A stretch of 64,000 bases of DNA from Petrimonas sulfuriphila (GTDB lineage Bacteria > Bacteroidota > Bacteroidia > Bacteroidales > Dysgonomonadaceae). The notes beneath the pieces were generated by a model. That model was not told the DNA's origin. It saw only the letters and a program-made list of their open reading frames with translations, and did no database searches. Positions 37,593 through 44,495 of this stretch are shown here, piece after piece (the stretch's first letter is position 1; every line of letters begins with the position of its first letter). The translations under genes were made by a program, and so were the position numbers. Location of the stretch: positions 3,162,001 through 3,226,000 of the forward strand of contig CP073276.1 in the NCBI GenBank assembly GCA_038561985.1, given 5' to 3'.

Positions 37593-37623
37593 AAAAAAAC
37601 CCGCCTGAGCTGTTCAGACGGGT
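37593..37623 (-). terminator. His operon attenuator: terminator hairpin
   Basis: On the minus strand ACCCGTCTGA (37623 down to 37614) pairs with TCAGGCGGGT (37608 down to 37599), with a 5-base loop and one G-U pair. A run of seven T follows, from 37599 down to 37593. It lies between the His-rich leader peptide and hisG. A second copy of the 3' arm sequence, TCAGGCG (37670 down to 37664), sits in the last codons of the leader peptide. That copy can pair with CGTCTGA of the 5' arm and so disrupt the terminator. Confidence 0.9.
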
Positions 37624-37657
37624 CTATGTTGTATATTCATGCTTCTACACATCCTAT

Positions 37658-37714
37658 TCAGCTCGCCTGATTGCAAGTATGAAAATGATGATGGTGAAGC
37701 TTGTTTACTTTCAT
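37658..37714 (-). CDS. hisL: Histidine operon leader peptide
   Basis: 18 codons: MKVNKLHHHHFHTCNQAS, then TGA. Four consecutive His codons plus a fifth after Phe sense charged tRNA-His. If His-tRNA is scarce, the ribosome stalls there and leaves the segment at 37670-37664 free to form the antiterminator with the 5' arm of the terminator. If not, the ribosome reaches the stop, covers that segment, and the terminator forms. The geometry fits classical attenuation: the stop is 34 bases before the terminator. It is too short for normal gene calling. The role is inferred from layout. Confidence 0.88.
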   Translation of the reverse strand: MKVNKLHHHHFHTCNQAS

Positions 37715-37733
37715 TTTATCTGTTTTGATAACG

Positions 37734-37767
37734 CAAAGATAATAGAATAATTTTAATGCGGGACAAA
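37734..37767 (-). promoter_or_regulatory. Promoter of the his operon
   Basis: Minus strand: TTTG (37767-37764), a 22-base spacer and TATCTTTG (37741-37734), a perfect TAnnTTTG box. The start point would be near 37727, leaving a short leader before hisL. The 99-bp target duplication of the adjacent IS begins inside the -7 box (37736), but the copy on the his side is contiguous, so the promoter is complete. Confidence 0.65.
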
Positions 37768-37834
37768 AATAACTGTTTATTTTTCTTTTGCTTCCTAAAA
37801 ATCCTGAAAAAACACAACAAATAGGCTGTTAGCT
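37736..37834 (+). repeat. 99-bp direct repeat, left copy (target site duplication)
   Basis: Identical base for base to 39942-40040. The two copies lie directly outside the IS ends, so this is the target duplication made on insertion. The left copy holds the his promoter. Confidence 0.93.
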
Positions 37835-37848
37835 CGGTAGTTTGACAC
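37835..37848 (+). repeat. IS left terminal inverted repeat
   Basis: CGGTAGTTTGACAC. The inner nine bases match the reverse complement of the right end exactly; the outer five match only at the first base. Confidence 0.7.
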
Positions 37849-37871
37849 AATAAATTTTCGATTTTTTTGAT

Positions 37872-37893
37872 AAAAGACCTCCGGAGGTCTTTT
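37872..37893. terminator. Palindromic bidirectional terminator inside the IS
   Basis: AAAAGACCTCCGGAGGTCTTTT is a perfect 22-base palindrome with A and T runs at the two ends. It can act as a terminator in both directions and would shield the transposase from outside transcription. Confidence 0.7.
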
Positions 37894-37912
37894 TTTTGTC
37901 AAATATTTTTTC

Positions 37913-37920
37913 TATATTTG
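37913..37920 (+). promoter_or_regulatory. Possible -7 box of the transposase gene
   Basis: TATATTTG lies 26 bases before the transposase ATG and after the palindromic terminator. The nearest TTTG (37895) is only 14 bases upstream, so the -33 element is uncertain. Confidence 0.45.
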
Positions 37921-37946
37921 TAGCATTATACAGCATTGTTACAGAT

Positions 37947-39716
37947 ATGAAATTGAATATTGTCAAGTCCAAGAACTGTACTATTCTCTACGCGGCACGT
38001 TCTTACAGGAGCGAAAGCGGCAAAAGCACGTCCAAAGTGGTCAAGCGTCTAGGGACCGTTGAAGAACTGCGCGAGAAGTTGAATGGTGAAGACCCGATTG
38101 AATGGGCAAGGACTCAAGTTGCCGGGATGACCGCACTTGAAAAAGAAGAGAACAAGCACGTCATTATTGACTGCAACCCCATGGCGCTTATCCCCAAAGG
38201 CGAGCAGCGCTCGTACAACGGCGGCTACCTGTTCCTTCAGAAAATATATTACGAACTGGGCCTGGACTACATCTGCAAGAAGATAGCGAAGAAGCACAAG
38301 CTGCTGAAGTATGACCTGAACGGCATTCTTTCGATGTTGGTATACACCCGGATACTGTATCCGGGATCCAAGCGGTCCTCGTTGGAAGATGCAAGGAAGT
38401 TCCTCGAGCAGCCGGAGTGCGCGCTGGAGCAGGTGTACAGGGCGCTTTCGCTGCTGGCCGGTGAGTTCAACGAGATACAGGCCGGCGTGTACAAACGCAG
38501 TCTCAAACTCGGGAAGCGCAATACGCGGGTGGTGTATTATGACCTGACGAACTACTTCTTCGAGTGTGAAGAGGAAAGCGGCTTGCGCCAGTATGGCCAC
38601 AGCAAGGAGAACCGTCCGCTGCCCATCGTGCAGATGGGGCTGTTCATGGACCGCGACGGCTTCCCGCTGGCAATGTGCGTCGAGCCGGGCAATACGGCGG
38701 AGACCACCACCCTGAAGCCGATGGAGCAGATACTGAGGGACAAGTTCGGCCTGTCCAGGCTGGTGGTCTGCACCGATGGAGGCCTTTCAAGCTATGAGAA
38801 CCGCAAGAATGACAGCGTGGGAGACAGGTCATTCATTACCGTGCAGTCACTGAAGAAGTTGAAAAAGCACCTGCAGGAATGGGCCCTGGACAGCAAGGGT
38901 TGGCGTATTGCCGGTTCGCAGGGCAAGGAGGAGTATGACATCAGCATCCTGGACGCAAAGGAGTACCATGAGACTCTCTTTTTCAAGGAACGCTGGGACC
39001 CCACGCTGATGTCAACTGGAGAGACGTTGGAGCAGCGCGTCATCGTGACCTTCTCGTTCAAGTATCAGGAGTACCTCCGCCATGTCCGCGAACGTCAGAT
39101 AGCTCGTGCCAAAGCTTTGCTTGCCAAGGGCTGGGGTGCCACCTCAAAGAAGAAGAGCCCGGGCGATGCCAAGCGCTTCATCAAGGCCGAGCACGTCACC
39201 GCGGACGGTGAGCTGGCCCAGATAGAGAACTTCTCGCTCAATCAGGATATGATAGACCAGGAGGCGCGCTTCGACGGCTTCTATGCCCTGTGTACGGACC
39301 TCGAAGACCCGGCCCCGGCCATCATCGAACTCAACGGCGGCCGTTGGATCATCGAGAACGGCTTCCGTATCATGAAAACCGATTTCGATGCCCGGCCGGT
39401 ATACGTGAGAAGGGATGACCGCATCAAGGCCCACTTCCTCACATGCTTCCTGGCACTGCTGGTATACAAGTATCTGGAGAAGAAAGTGAACCGTGGCGGG
39501 AAGCACTTCACAACAGATGAGATAGTGGATACGCTCAGGGGGATGGACTTCCTAGGCATACCCGGTGAAGGATATATCCCCACTTACACCAGGACGGACT
39601 TGACCAATCATCTCCATGGCAGCGCGGGCTTCAGGACGGATACCCAGATAGTCACCAAACAGAAGATGAGGAGTATCATTGCCCAAACCAGGAAAAGGGA
39701 GAAGGATGAGGAGTAG
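37947..39716 (+). CDS. IS1634-family DDE transposase
   Basis: 589 residues from the ATG; an in-frame TTG 51 bases earlier precedes the probable promoter and is rejected. IS4-superfamily DDE fold with a large insertion between the second Asp and the Glu. Putative triad: Asp199 in VYYDLTNYFFE, Asp277 in VVCTDGGLSS, and Glu470 in WIIENGFRIMKTDF, the last in the family's Y/R/E/K-type signature. The N-terminal 60 residues are basic and likely bind the ends (YAARSYRSESGKS, VVKRLGT). Codon use is richer in G and C than in neighbouring genes. No frameshift or stop was found, so it should be functional. Confidence 0.93.
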   Translation: MKLNIVKSKNCTILYAARSYRSESGKSTSKVVKRLGTVEELREKLNGEDPIEWARTQVAGMTALEKEENKHVIIDCNPMALIPKGEQRSYNGGYLFLQKIYYELGLDYICKKIAKKHKLLKYDLNGILSMLVYTRILYPGSKRSSLEDARKFLEQPECALEQVYRALSLLAGEFNEIQAGVYKRSLKLGKRNTRVVYYDLTNYFFECEEESGLRQYGHSKENRPLPIVQMGLFMDRDGFPLAMCVEPGNTAETTTLKPMEQILRDKFGLSRLVVCTDGGLSSYENRKNDSVGDRSFITVQSLKKLKKHLQEWALDSKGWRIAGSQGKEEYDISILDAKEYHETLFFKERWDPTLMSTGETLEQRVIVTFSFKYQEYLRHVRERQIARAKALLAKGWGATSKKKSPGDAKRFIKAEHVTADGELAQIENFSLNQDMIDQEARFDGFYALCTDLEDPAPAIIELNGGRWIIENGFRIMKTDFDARPVYVRRDDRIKAHFLTCFLALLVYKYLEKKVNRGGKHFTTDEIVDTLRGMDFLGIPGEGYIPTYTRTDLTNHLHGSAGFRTDTQIVTKQKMRSIIAQTRKREKDEE

Positions 39717-39721
39717 GTAGA

Positions 39722-39812
39722 ATACAGGAGAAGGGGCCTGCCGGCGGCAACGCCGCCGGGCAGGCAACCTCATCCATGGGGCGGAGGCCCCACAGGCCCC
39801 CTTCCCCTGTAT
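39722..39812 (+). other. Strongly folded non-coding segment of the IS (three-way junction)
   Basis: The outer arms ATACAGGAGAAGGGGCCTG (39722-39740) and the complement at 39793-39812 pair with one mismatch and one bulge. Inside are a GC-rich hairpin at about 39736-39764 (GCCTGCCGGCGGC / GCCGCCGGGCAGGC) and TGGGGC/GCCCCA at 39777-39792. The first inner hairpin shares bases with the outer stem, so the two compete. It begins just after the transposase stop. It may end transcription or slow leftward read-in; role unknown. Confidence 0.6.
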
Positions 39813-39862
39813 CCCTCACCGTCCCACACCTGCCATATTGCTACAAAGTCAGAAAAAACAGC

Positions 39863-39899
39863 AAGGCCACAAATCGCCCCTGAAGCGGCCTGTGGCCTT
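39863..39899 (+). other. Second hairpin in the IS right part
   Basis: AAGGCCACA at 39863-39871 pairs with TGTGGCCTT at 39891-39899, with GC-rich sequence in the loop. There is no T run on either side, so a terminator is less likely than a structural or transposase-binding role. Confidence 0.5.
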
Positions 39900-39927
39900 G
39901 ATCTATCACCAGTCTGACAAAATCAAA

Positions 39928-39941
39928 GTGTCAAACACGGG
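39928..39941 (-). repeat. IS right terminal inverted repeat
   Basis: The reverse complement reads CCCGTGTTTGACAC and shares GTTTGACAC with the left end. Confidence 0.7.
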
Positions 39942-40040
39942 AAGATAATAGAATAATTTTAATGCGGGACAAAAATAACTGTTTATTTTTCTTTTGCTTC
40001 CTAAAAATCCTGAAAAAACACAACAAATAGGCTGTTAGCT
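39942..40040 (+). repeat. 99-bp direct repeat, right copy (target site duplication)
   Basis: Identical to 37736-37834. Here the duplicated his -7 box is cut: on the minus strand TATCTT runs into IS sequence (CC instead of TG), so this copy should not be a working promoter. Confidence 0.93.
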
Positions 40041-40064
40041 ATCGGCATGTGGCAAATTTTTATG

Positions 40065-40072
40065 TAAGTTTG
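40065..40072 (+). promoter_or_regulatory. Possible -7 box of the porin gene
   Basis: TAAGTTTG fits TAnnTTTG but ends only 5 bases before the ATG at 40078, so the transcript would be nearly leaderless. No good -33 box is seen. Confidence 0.4.
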
Positions 40073-40077
40073 CACCG

Positions 40078-42129
40078 ATGAAAGGAAAACTGCTCATACT
40101 TCTCTTTTTCTGCGTGAGTACGACGCTTGTGTTTTCGCAGGCGCGCGTTATTTTGCCCGATTCGTCGCAGATCACCACCCATCCCGATTCGGTAAACCTG
40201 TTACCCCGACAAGCTCCGTCAGGCCTAAGCCGTGGCCCGGAAGAACCTTTCGATACCGTCAACCTGGAATTGCCGGCAGCAACGGTATGGCATTTACATC
40301 CAAGAAGCGGAGACCGCATCGTTGTGCCCATGGATACGTTGAAGCACAACTTCCAGCAAACGACCGTTCCAGATGGGTATTCGGTTGCCGGAGGGTATCT
40401 CGGCCCGATTGGTTCACCGTTTATATCCAAACTGTTTTTTGAAAGGGATGAAACGAGCCAGTTTCCGTTTTACGATGCCTACAAACCCTACAACAAATCT
40501 CCCAGGCAACAGGTCTTTTATAATACCCGGGTGCCGTATGCCCGACTGGACTACCAGACGGCGGGCAGCCGTCCGTTGAGGGAGCAGCGTCTTAGGGCCT
40601 TACTGACAACAAACTTCGGAAAACGCCTCAATGTGGGCCTCGAGGGGGACCTGATCAGTGCAAAAGGATTATACAAGTCGCAGGAGACCAAGCATAATGA
40701 CTGGAGCTTCTTTGGGAACTACCTGAGCGACCGGTTTGAGACCCATCTTTTGGTATCGACATCAACTGCCAAGCAATTTGAAAACGGCGGGGTTACCGAC
40801 GAACGGTTTATCCGTGATCCGGAATCCGTTGGACAGAACTTTTCGACTGTAGACATTCCTGTAAAATTTACCGATACATGGAACAAGATGAAGACCAATC
40901 ATTTGTTTTTTTCAGGAAAATACAATATCGGCTACAATGATCAGAAAAAGGATTCACTCGGTAACGGAGAGTTTATTCCCGTGGCGAGTGTCATTTTTAC
41001 GTCGCATTATACCGGACAGGACCGCCGCTTCCTTTCTTACGACACGGTGCAGGTAACGGTAGAAGGCAAGGAGATGCAGCGTATTGATCAGTTTTACCCC
41101 AACCGGTTTTATAACACCGCGGTCGACGATAGCACAACGTTCTCATCCTTAAAAAACACGTTTGCCCTATCGCTTCGCGAAGGATTCAAACCGTGGGTGA
41201 AGTTCGGATTAACGGGATATATCGAACACGAGCTCCGTAATTTTTCGATGATGGACTCCATCAACGGGACTATTGACCGGAGAAAACACCGGGAGAACTC
41301 GCTTTTTATCGGTGGAATTCTTAATAAACAACAGGGCGAAAACCTCCGATTCAACCTTCAGGCCAATCTTGGGGTGGTGGGGGTCGATCTCGGAGAATTT
41401 AACCTGGAAGGTGAGGTTGAAACAGGTTTTACCATTGCTGGAAAACGAACTGTCTTAAGCGGCCATGCATATATTAAGAACCTAACCCCTAATTATTTGC
41501 AAAAACACTATCACTCCAAGTATTTTTGGTGGAACAAAGACTTCAATAATATGCGCAGGGTGTTTGTAGGCGGTAAACTTTATATACCCTTTACCAATAC
41601 GACATTGAGTGTCGGAGTAGAAAATTTGCAGAATTATATCTATTTTGACAAGGACAGAAACAGTGCACAGTATTCTTCAAACGTACAGGTTTTGACCGTT
41701 GGTGTGGAGCAGAACCTGAGACTGGGCGTTTTTAACTGGGATAACCGGGTAGTGTATCAAACTTCAGGAAATCAGGAGGTAATCCCCGTCCCTACGGTAA
41801 GTATCTATTCAAACATGTATCTGAAAGCATTGATAGTGAATGAATTAACTTTTCAGTTTGGAGTTGATGCACATTATCATACCGCTTATTTTTCCCCCGG
41901 ATACGAGCCGGCATTGCTCCAATTTTACAATCAGCGGGAAAAAGAGATCGGAAATTACCCCATTGCAACGGTGTATGCCAACATGCACCTGAAACAAACC
42001 CGCTTTTTTGTGATGCTTTACAACGCGGCGTCTGCCGTTTGGAAACCACGCGATTACTTCTCTTTGCCTGGCTATCCGGTAAATCCAATGATGCTTAAAC
42101 TGGGGCTTTCGGTTGACCTGCACAATTAA
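40078..42129 (+). CDS. Porin_10-type putative outer membrane porin
   Basis: 683 residues with a signal peptide (1 to about 20, STTLVFSQ). A disordered stretch follows, rich in Pro and Ser. The barrel region has alternating polar and aromatic strands (FYNTRVPYARLDYQT, LNVGLEGDLISAKGLY, WSFFGNYLSDRFETHLLV, LFFSGKYNIGYN) and the protein ends in SVDLHN. The pattern matches the Bacteroidota putative porin family (Porin_10). Its substrate is unknown. The gene begins 37 bases after the right repeat copy, so the IS now separates it from its former upstream neighbour. An SBP-like gene follows after 11 bases. Confidence 0.82.
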   Translation: MKGKLLILLFFCVSTTLVFSQARVILPDSSQITTHPDSVNLLPRQAPSGLSRGPEEPFDTVNLELPAATVWHLHPRSGDRIVVPMDTLKHNFQQTTVPDGYSVAGGYLGPIGSPFISKLFFERDETSQFPFYDAYKPYNKSPRQQVFYNTRVPYARLDYQTAGSRPLREQRLRALLTTNFGKRLNVGLEGDLISAKGLYKSQETKHNDWSFFGNYLSDRFETHLLVSTSTAKQFENGGVTDERFIRDPESVGQNFSTVDIPVKFTDTWNKMKTNHLFFSGKYNIGYNDQKKDSLGNGEFIPVASVIFTSHYTGQDRRFLSYDTVQVTVEGKEMQRIDQFYPNRFYNTAVDDSTTFSSLKNTFALSLREGFKPWVKFGLTGYIEHELRNFSMMDSINGTIDRRKHRENSLFIGGILNKQQGENLRFNLQANLGVVGVDLGEFNLEGEVETGFTIAGKRTVLSGHAYIKNLTPNYLQKHYHSKYFWWNKDFNNMRRVFVGGKLYIPFTNTTLSVGVENLQNYIYFDKDRNSAQYSSNVQVLTVGVEQNLRLGVFNWDNRVVYQTSGNQEVIPVPTVSIYSNMYLKALIVNELTFQFGVDAHYHTAYFSPGYEPALLQFYNQREKEIGNYPIATVYANMHLKQTRFFVMLYNAASAVWKPRDYFSLPGYPVNPMMLKLGLSVDLHN

Positions 42130-42140
42130 TTTTCTCTGCT

Positions 42141-42959
42141 GTGAAATCGAAAAAAATAATTGTCATTTACGGCGTACTTTTAGTTGTCGCGCTTTCCCTG
42201 ATGGTTATCCTTTATACCGTTTCCAGGAAGGTGGAGATTGTTTTACCCAGAGATTTTTCCGAGATAGTGAACAGCGGCGAGTTGAACATCGTTACCGATT
42301 ATAATCCCATTGGATACCATGTCTCCGGCGATACCCTGGCCGGATTTCAGCATGGGCTCATCAAGGCCCTGGAACAGGATTGGAAGCTGAAAGTAAATAT
42401 CTTTCTGGAGAACAGCCTGGATAAAAATCTTCAAGGGCTGAAACAGGGACGGTACGATATCGTTGCCCGGAACATTCCCGTAACCACGCATTTGCGTCAG
42501 CAGTTTGGCTTTACCGAGTCAATTAACCTGAATAAACAGGTACTTGTACAGCGAAAACCGGAGTTTAACGACAGCATAACACCCATCCGCCAACACCTGG
42601 ATTTAGCCAAAAAAACCATCCATATACACAGGGATTCGCCCGTAATTTTGCGTCTGCAAAACCTTTCTCACGAAATAGGAGATACCATTTTTATAATACA
42701 AAACGATATATACGAAACAGAACAACTGGTGATGATGGTTGCAGGCGGGGATATTGACTTCACGGTTTGTGACGAGGTACTTGCGCGAAAACTTGCCAAA
42801 GAGATGCCGGAGATAGATGTTGATACCGACATCAGCTTCACGCAATTGGAGTCGTGGGCGGTGCGGAAAGACTCGCCTGTTCTGCTGGATAGCCTGAATG
42901 CCTGGCTCTCGCGATTTCTTACACCCGCATCAACTCACTCATTATCCCATCGGAAATAA
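42141..42959 (+). CDS. Membrane-anchored substrate-binding-domain protein (SBP_bac_3 type)
   Basis: 272 residues. One N-terminal membrane segment (about 6-27) with no lipobox anchors a type 2 periplasmic binding fold (about 38-265: GELNIVTDYNPIGYHV, GFQHGLIKALEQDW, GLKQGRYDIVARNIPVT, VAGGDIDFTVCDEVLA). The fold resembles the amino-acid binding half of MltF, but no lytic transglycosylase domain follows, so it would bind a ligand without cutting peptidoglycan. No ABC transporter genes are near. Cotranscribed with the porin gene. The last 41 bases overlap the end of hemW on the opposite strand. Confidence 0.8.
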   Translation: MKSKKIIVIYGVLLVVALSLMVILYTVSRKVEIVLPRDFSEIVNSGELNIVTDYNPIGYHVSGDTLAGFQHGLIKALEQDWKLKVNIFLENSLDKNLQGLKQGRYDIVARNIPVTTHLRQQFGFTESINLNKQVLVQRKPEFNDSITPIRQHLDLAKKTIHIHRDSPVILRLQNLSHEIGDTIFIIQNDIYETEQLVMMVAGGDIDFTVCDEVLARKLAKEMPEIDVDTDISFTQLESWAVRKDSPVLLDSLNAWLSRFLTPASTHSLSHRK

Positions 42960-44043
42960 ATATACCTTTCCGATTCATTATCAGCGAATTGTCTTTAGAC
43001 ACAAGAAAGCCTTCACGGATGAATTTTCGCGCATTTTGCAAGCAGTAATCGAACAGTTCCTGTCCGAATTTTTCCTTCAGCAGGTTTAGGTCCACGCCCC
43101 ACATCGTGCGCAACCCCGTCAGAATAAACTCGTTGTATTTTTGGGTGAACGTTAACTTTTCCGTTTCCTGCAAAAGTTCCCCGGACTGAATTGCGGTGAT
43201 GTATTTTTCGAGCGAAGCTATGTTCCACGACCGGTTTTCCCCATCGTATGAGTGGGCCGAAGGTCCCAGTCCGATATATTTTTCGTTTTTCCAATACGAG
43301 GTGTTGTGAATGGAATATTTCTTGCTTTTGGCAAAATTTGAAATTTCGTAATGTTCAAACCCGTTTTGGGCAAGCGTATCGATGAGCATGGAAAACATTT
43401 CCGTGCTTGCTTCGTCGGTAACGGGCCTCACGCTCCCTTTCTGCAGGAGAGCATAGAGCCTGGTCTGCTTCTCGTAAATAAGGTGGTACGCCGAGATGTG
43501 CCAGACATCCAGTTCACAGGCCTGTCGCAGGCTCTTCTCCCATATTCCGGGTGTCTGGCCGGGCAAACCGTACATCAGGTCAATGCTTATGTTTTCAAAC
43601 CCTGCTTGCCGGCAGAGCTTGACTGCCTGGATCGCCTGTCGGGCCGAGTGCCTTCGGCTTAAAAACTTCAATTCCCCGTCATCGAAACTTTGAATTCCAA
43701 TACTGATCCGGTTGAAAGGCAATTTCCGCAGCAAGTGTATATATTCTTCCGAAAGATCGTCAGGATTTGCTTCTAGGGTGATTTCCGCATCTTCCTCTAT
43801 CGGAAAATGGGAGAACAATGTTTCAAAAATTTCCCCGAAAGCTTGGTTATCTAATCTCGACGGCGTTCCGCCCCCGAAATAAATAGTTTTTACCGGTTCC
43901 CTCACTTCGTTTTTTCTACGTAAAGCTTCGGCGCAAAGCGCCTCCGCAAAAACCTTTATTTTGCTTTCGTCGGTTTCCTTGTAAAAATCGCAGTAAACGC
44001 AACGCGTTTTACAAAAAGGGATGTGGATGTAAATGCCGGCCAT
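42919..44043 (-). CDS. hemW: Radical SAM heme chaperone HemW
   Basis: 374 residues. The radical SAM cluster motif CxxxCxxC is at Cys11, Cys15 and Cys18 (PFCKTRCVYCDF). The HemW-type phenylalanine follows the last Cys, in place of the extra Cys of true HemN. YFGGGTPSRL, ISIGIQSFDDGELKFLSRRH and DLMYGLPGQT are family marks, with a C-terminal HemN_C-like domain. Acts in heme delivery to membrane proteins rather than in coproporphyrinogen oxidation. It overlaps the upstream HD-hydrolase gene by 1 base, and its 3' end overlaps the SBP gene by 41 bases. Confidence 0.93.
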   Translation of the reverse strand: MAGIYIHIPFCKTRCVYCDFYKETDESKIKVFAEALCAEALRRKNEVREPVKTIYFGGGTPSRLDNQAFGEIFETLFSHFPIEEDAEITLEANPDDLSEEYIHLLRKLPFNRISIGIQSFDDGELKFLSRRHSARQAIQAVKLCRQAGFENISIDLMYGLPGQTPGIWEKSLRQACELDVWHISAYHLIYEKQTRLYALLQKGSVRPVTDEASTEMFSMLIDTLAQNGFEHYEISNFAKSKKYSIHNTSYWKNEKYIGLGPSAHSYDGENRSWNIASLEKYITAIQSGELLQETEKLTFTQKYNEFILTGLRTMWGVDLNLLKEKFGQELFDYCLQNARKFIREGFLVSKDNSLIMNRKGIFISDGIMSELMRV

Positions 44044-44495
44044 TATTCGGATTGGAGTGTGGGAAGGGTTTCTATGAGAAATTTATAAGCTTTTAAATAC
44101 TTCCGGATACGGGAAACGGCGGTATCATCAAGTTCTCTGAAGCGGCGAACATCCATGTTGTCCGACAAATCGTTCATCTTTACCCGAACCGCCAGGGGAT
44201 TTTTCGCTACACGCGCCAGATACGCGTCGTATGTTTCCGGATCATCATGCGTCAAGGCTCCGACCGCATCCAGTATTTCCGGGGAAAAACCTTCTTCCGC
44301 CAGATCTTCCAATGTCCAATCAGAGTCTTCGATCACATCGTGCAGCGCACCGGCAATTTTTTCCCGTAACGTATGCCCGGTGCTCATCACGCGCAAGACG
44401 TGTCCGAGGTAGGGCTGTCCGTTTTTATCGTAATGCCCCGTATGCGCTTCGATGGCAATATCCGTCGCCCGTAAGAGCTGTTCCTGCAGAGTCAT
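44043..44495 (-). CDS. Small HD-domain phosphohydrolase (RelA/SpoT hydrolase-like)
   Basis: 150 residues consisting only of an HD domain: His32 (LGHVLRV), His52-Asp53 (ALHDVIED) and a later Asp in VKMNDLSDNM near 109. The order matches the hydrolase half of SpoT and stand-alone small alarmone hydrolases such as MESH1, so removal of pyrophosphate from (p)ppGpp is possible. No synthetase domain is present. It overlaps the upstream gene by 4 bases and hemW by 1, inside a minus-strand operon. The substrate is inference. Confidence 0.8.
   Translation of the reverse strand: MTLQEQLLRATDIAIEAHTGHYDKNGQPYLGHVLRVMSTGHTLREKIAGALHDVIEDSDWTLEDLAEEGFSPEILDAVGALTHDDPETYDAYLARVAKNPLAVRVKMNDLSDNMDVRRFRELDDTAVSRIRKYLKAYKFLIETLPTLQSE

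Larger units (their letters stand above)
37835..39941 (+). mobile_element. IS1634/IS1549-like insertion sequence, complete
   Basis: 2107 bp bounded by the 99-bp direct repeats. Ends are imperfect inverted repeats sharing GTTTGACAC (left 37840-37848, right 39928-39936). It contains one intact transposase gene, a palindromic terminator near the left end and a strongly folded non-coding right part. Base composition is visibly more GC-rich than the host region, indicating recent arrival. Members of the IS1634/IS1549 group (IS4 superfamily) are known for unusually long and variable target duplications; 99 bp fits that habit. Perfect repeat identity and an intact gene suggest recent insertion and possible activity. 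Confidence 0.92.

Noticed and set aside
37736-37834. The 99-bp repeats as long terminal repeats of the IS
   Set aside because: The inverted repeats GTTTGACAC lie inside them, and the left copy is continuous with the his promoter, so they are duplicated target DNA rather than IS ends.
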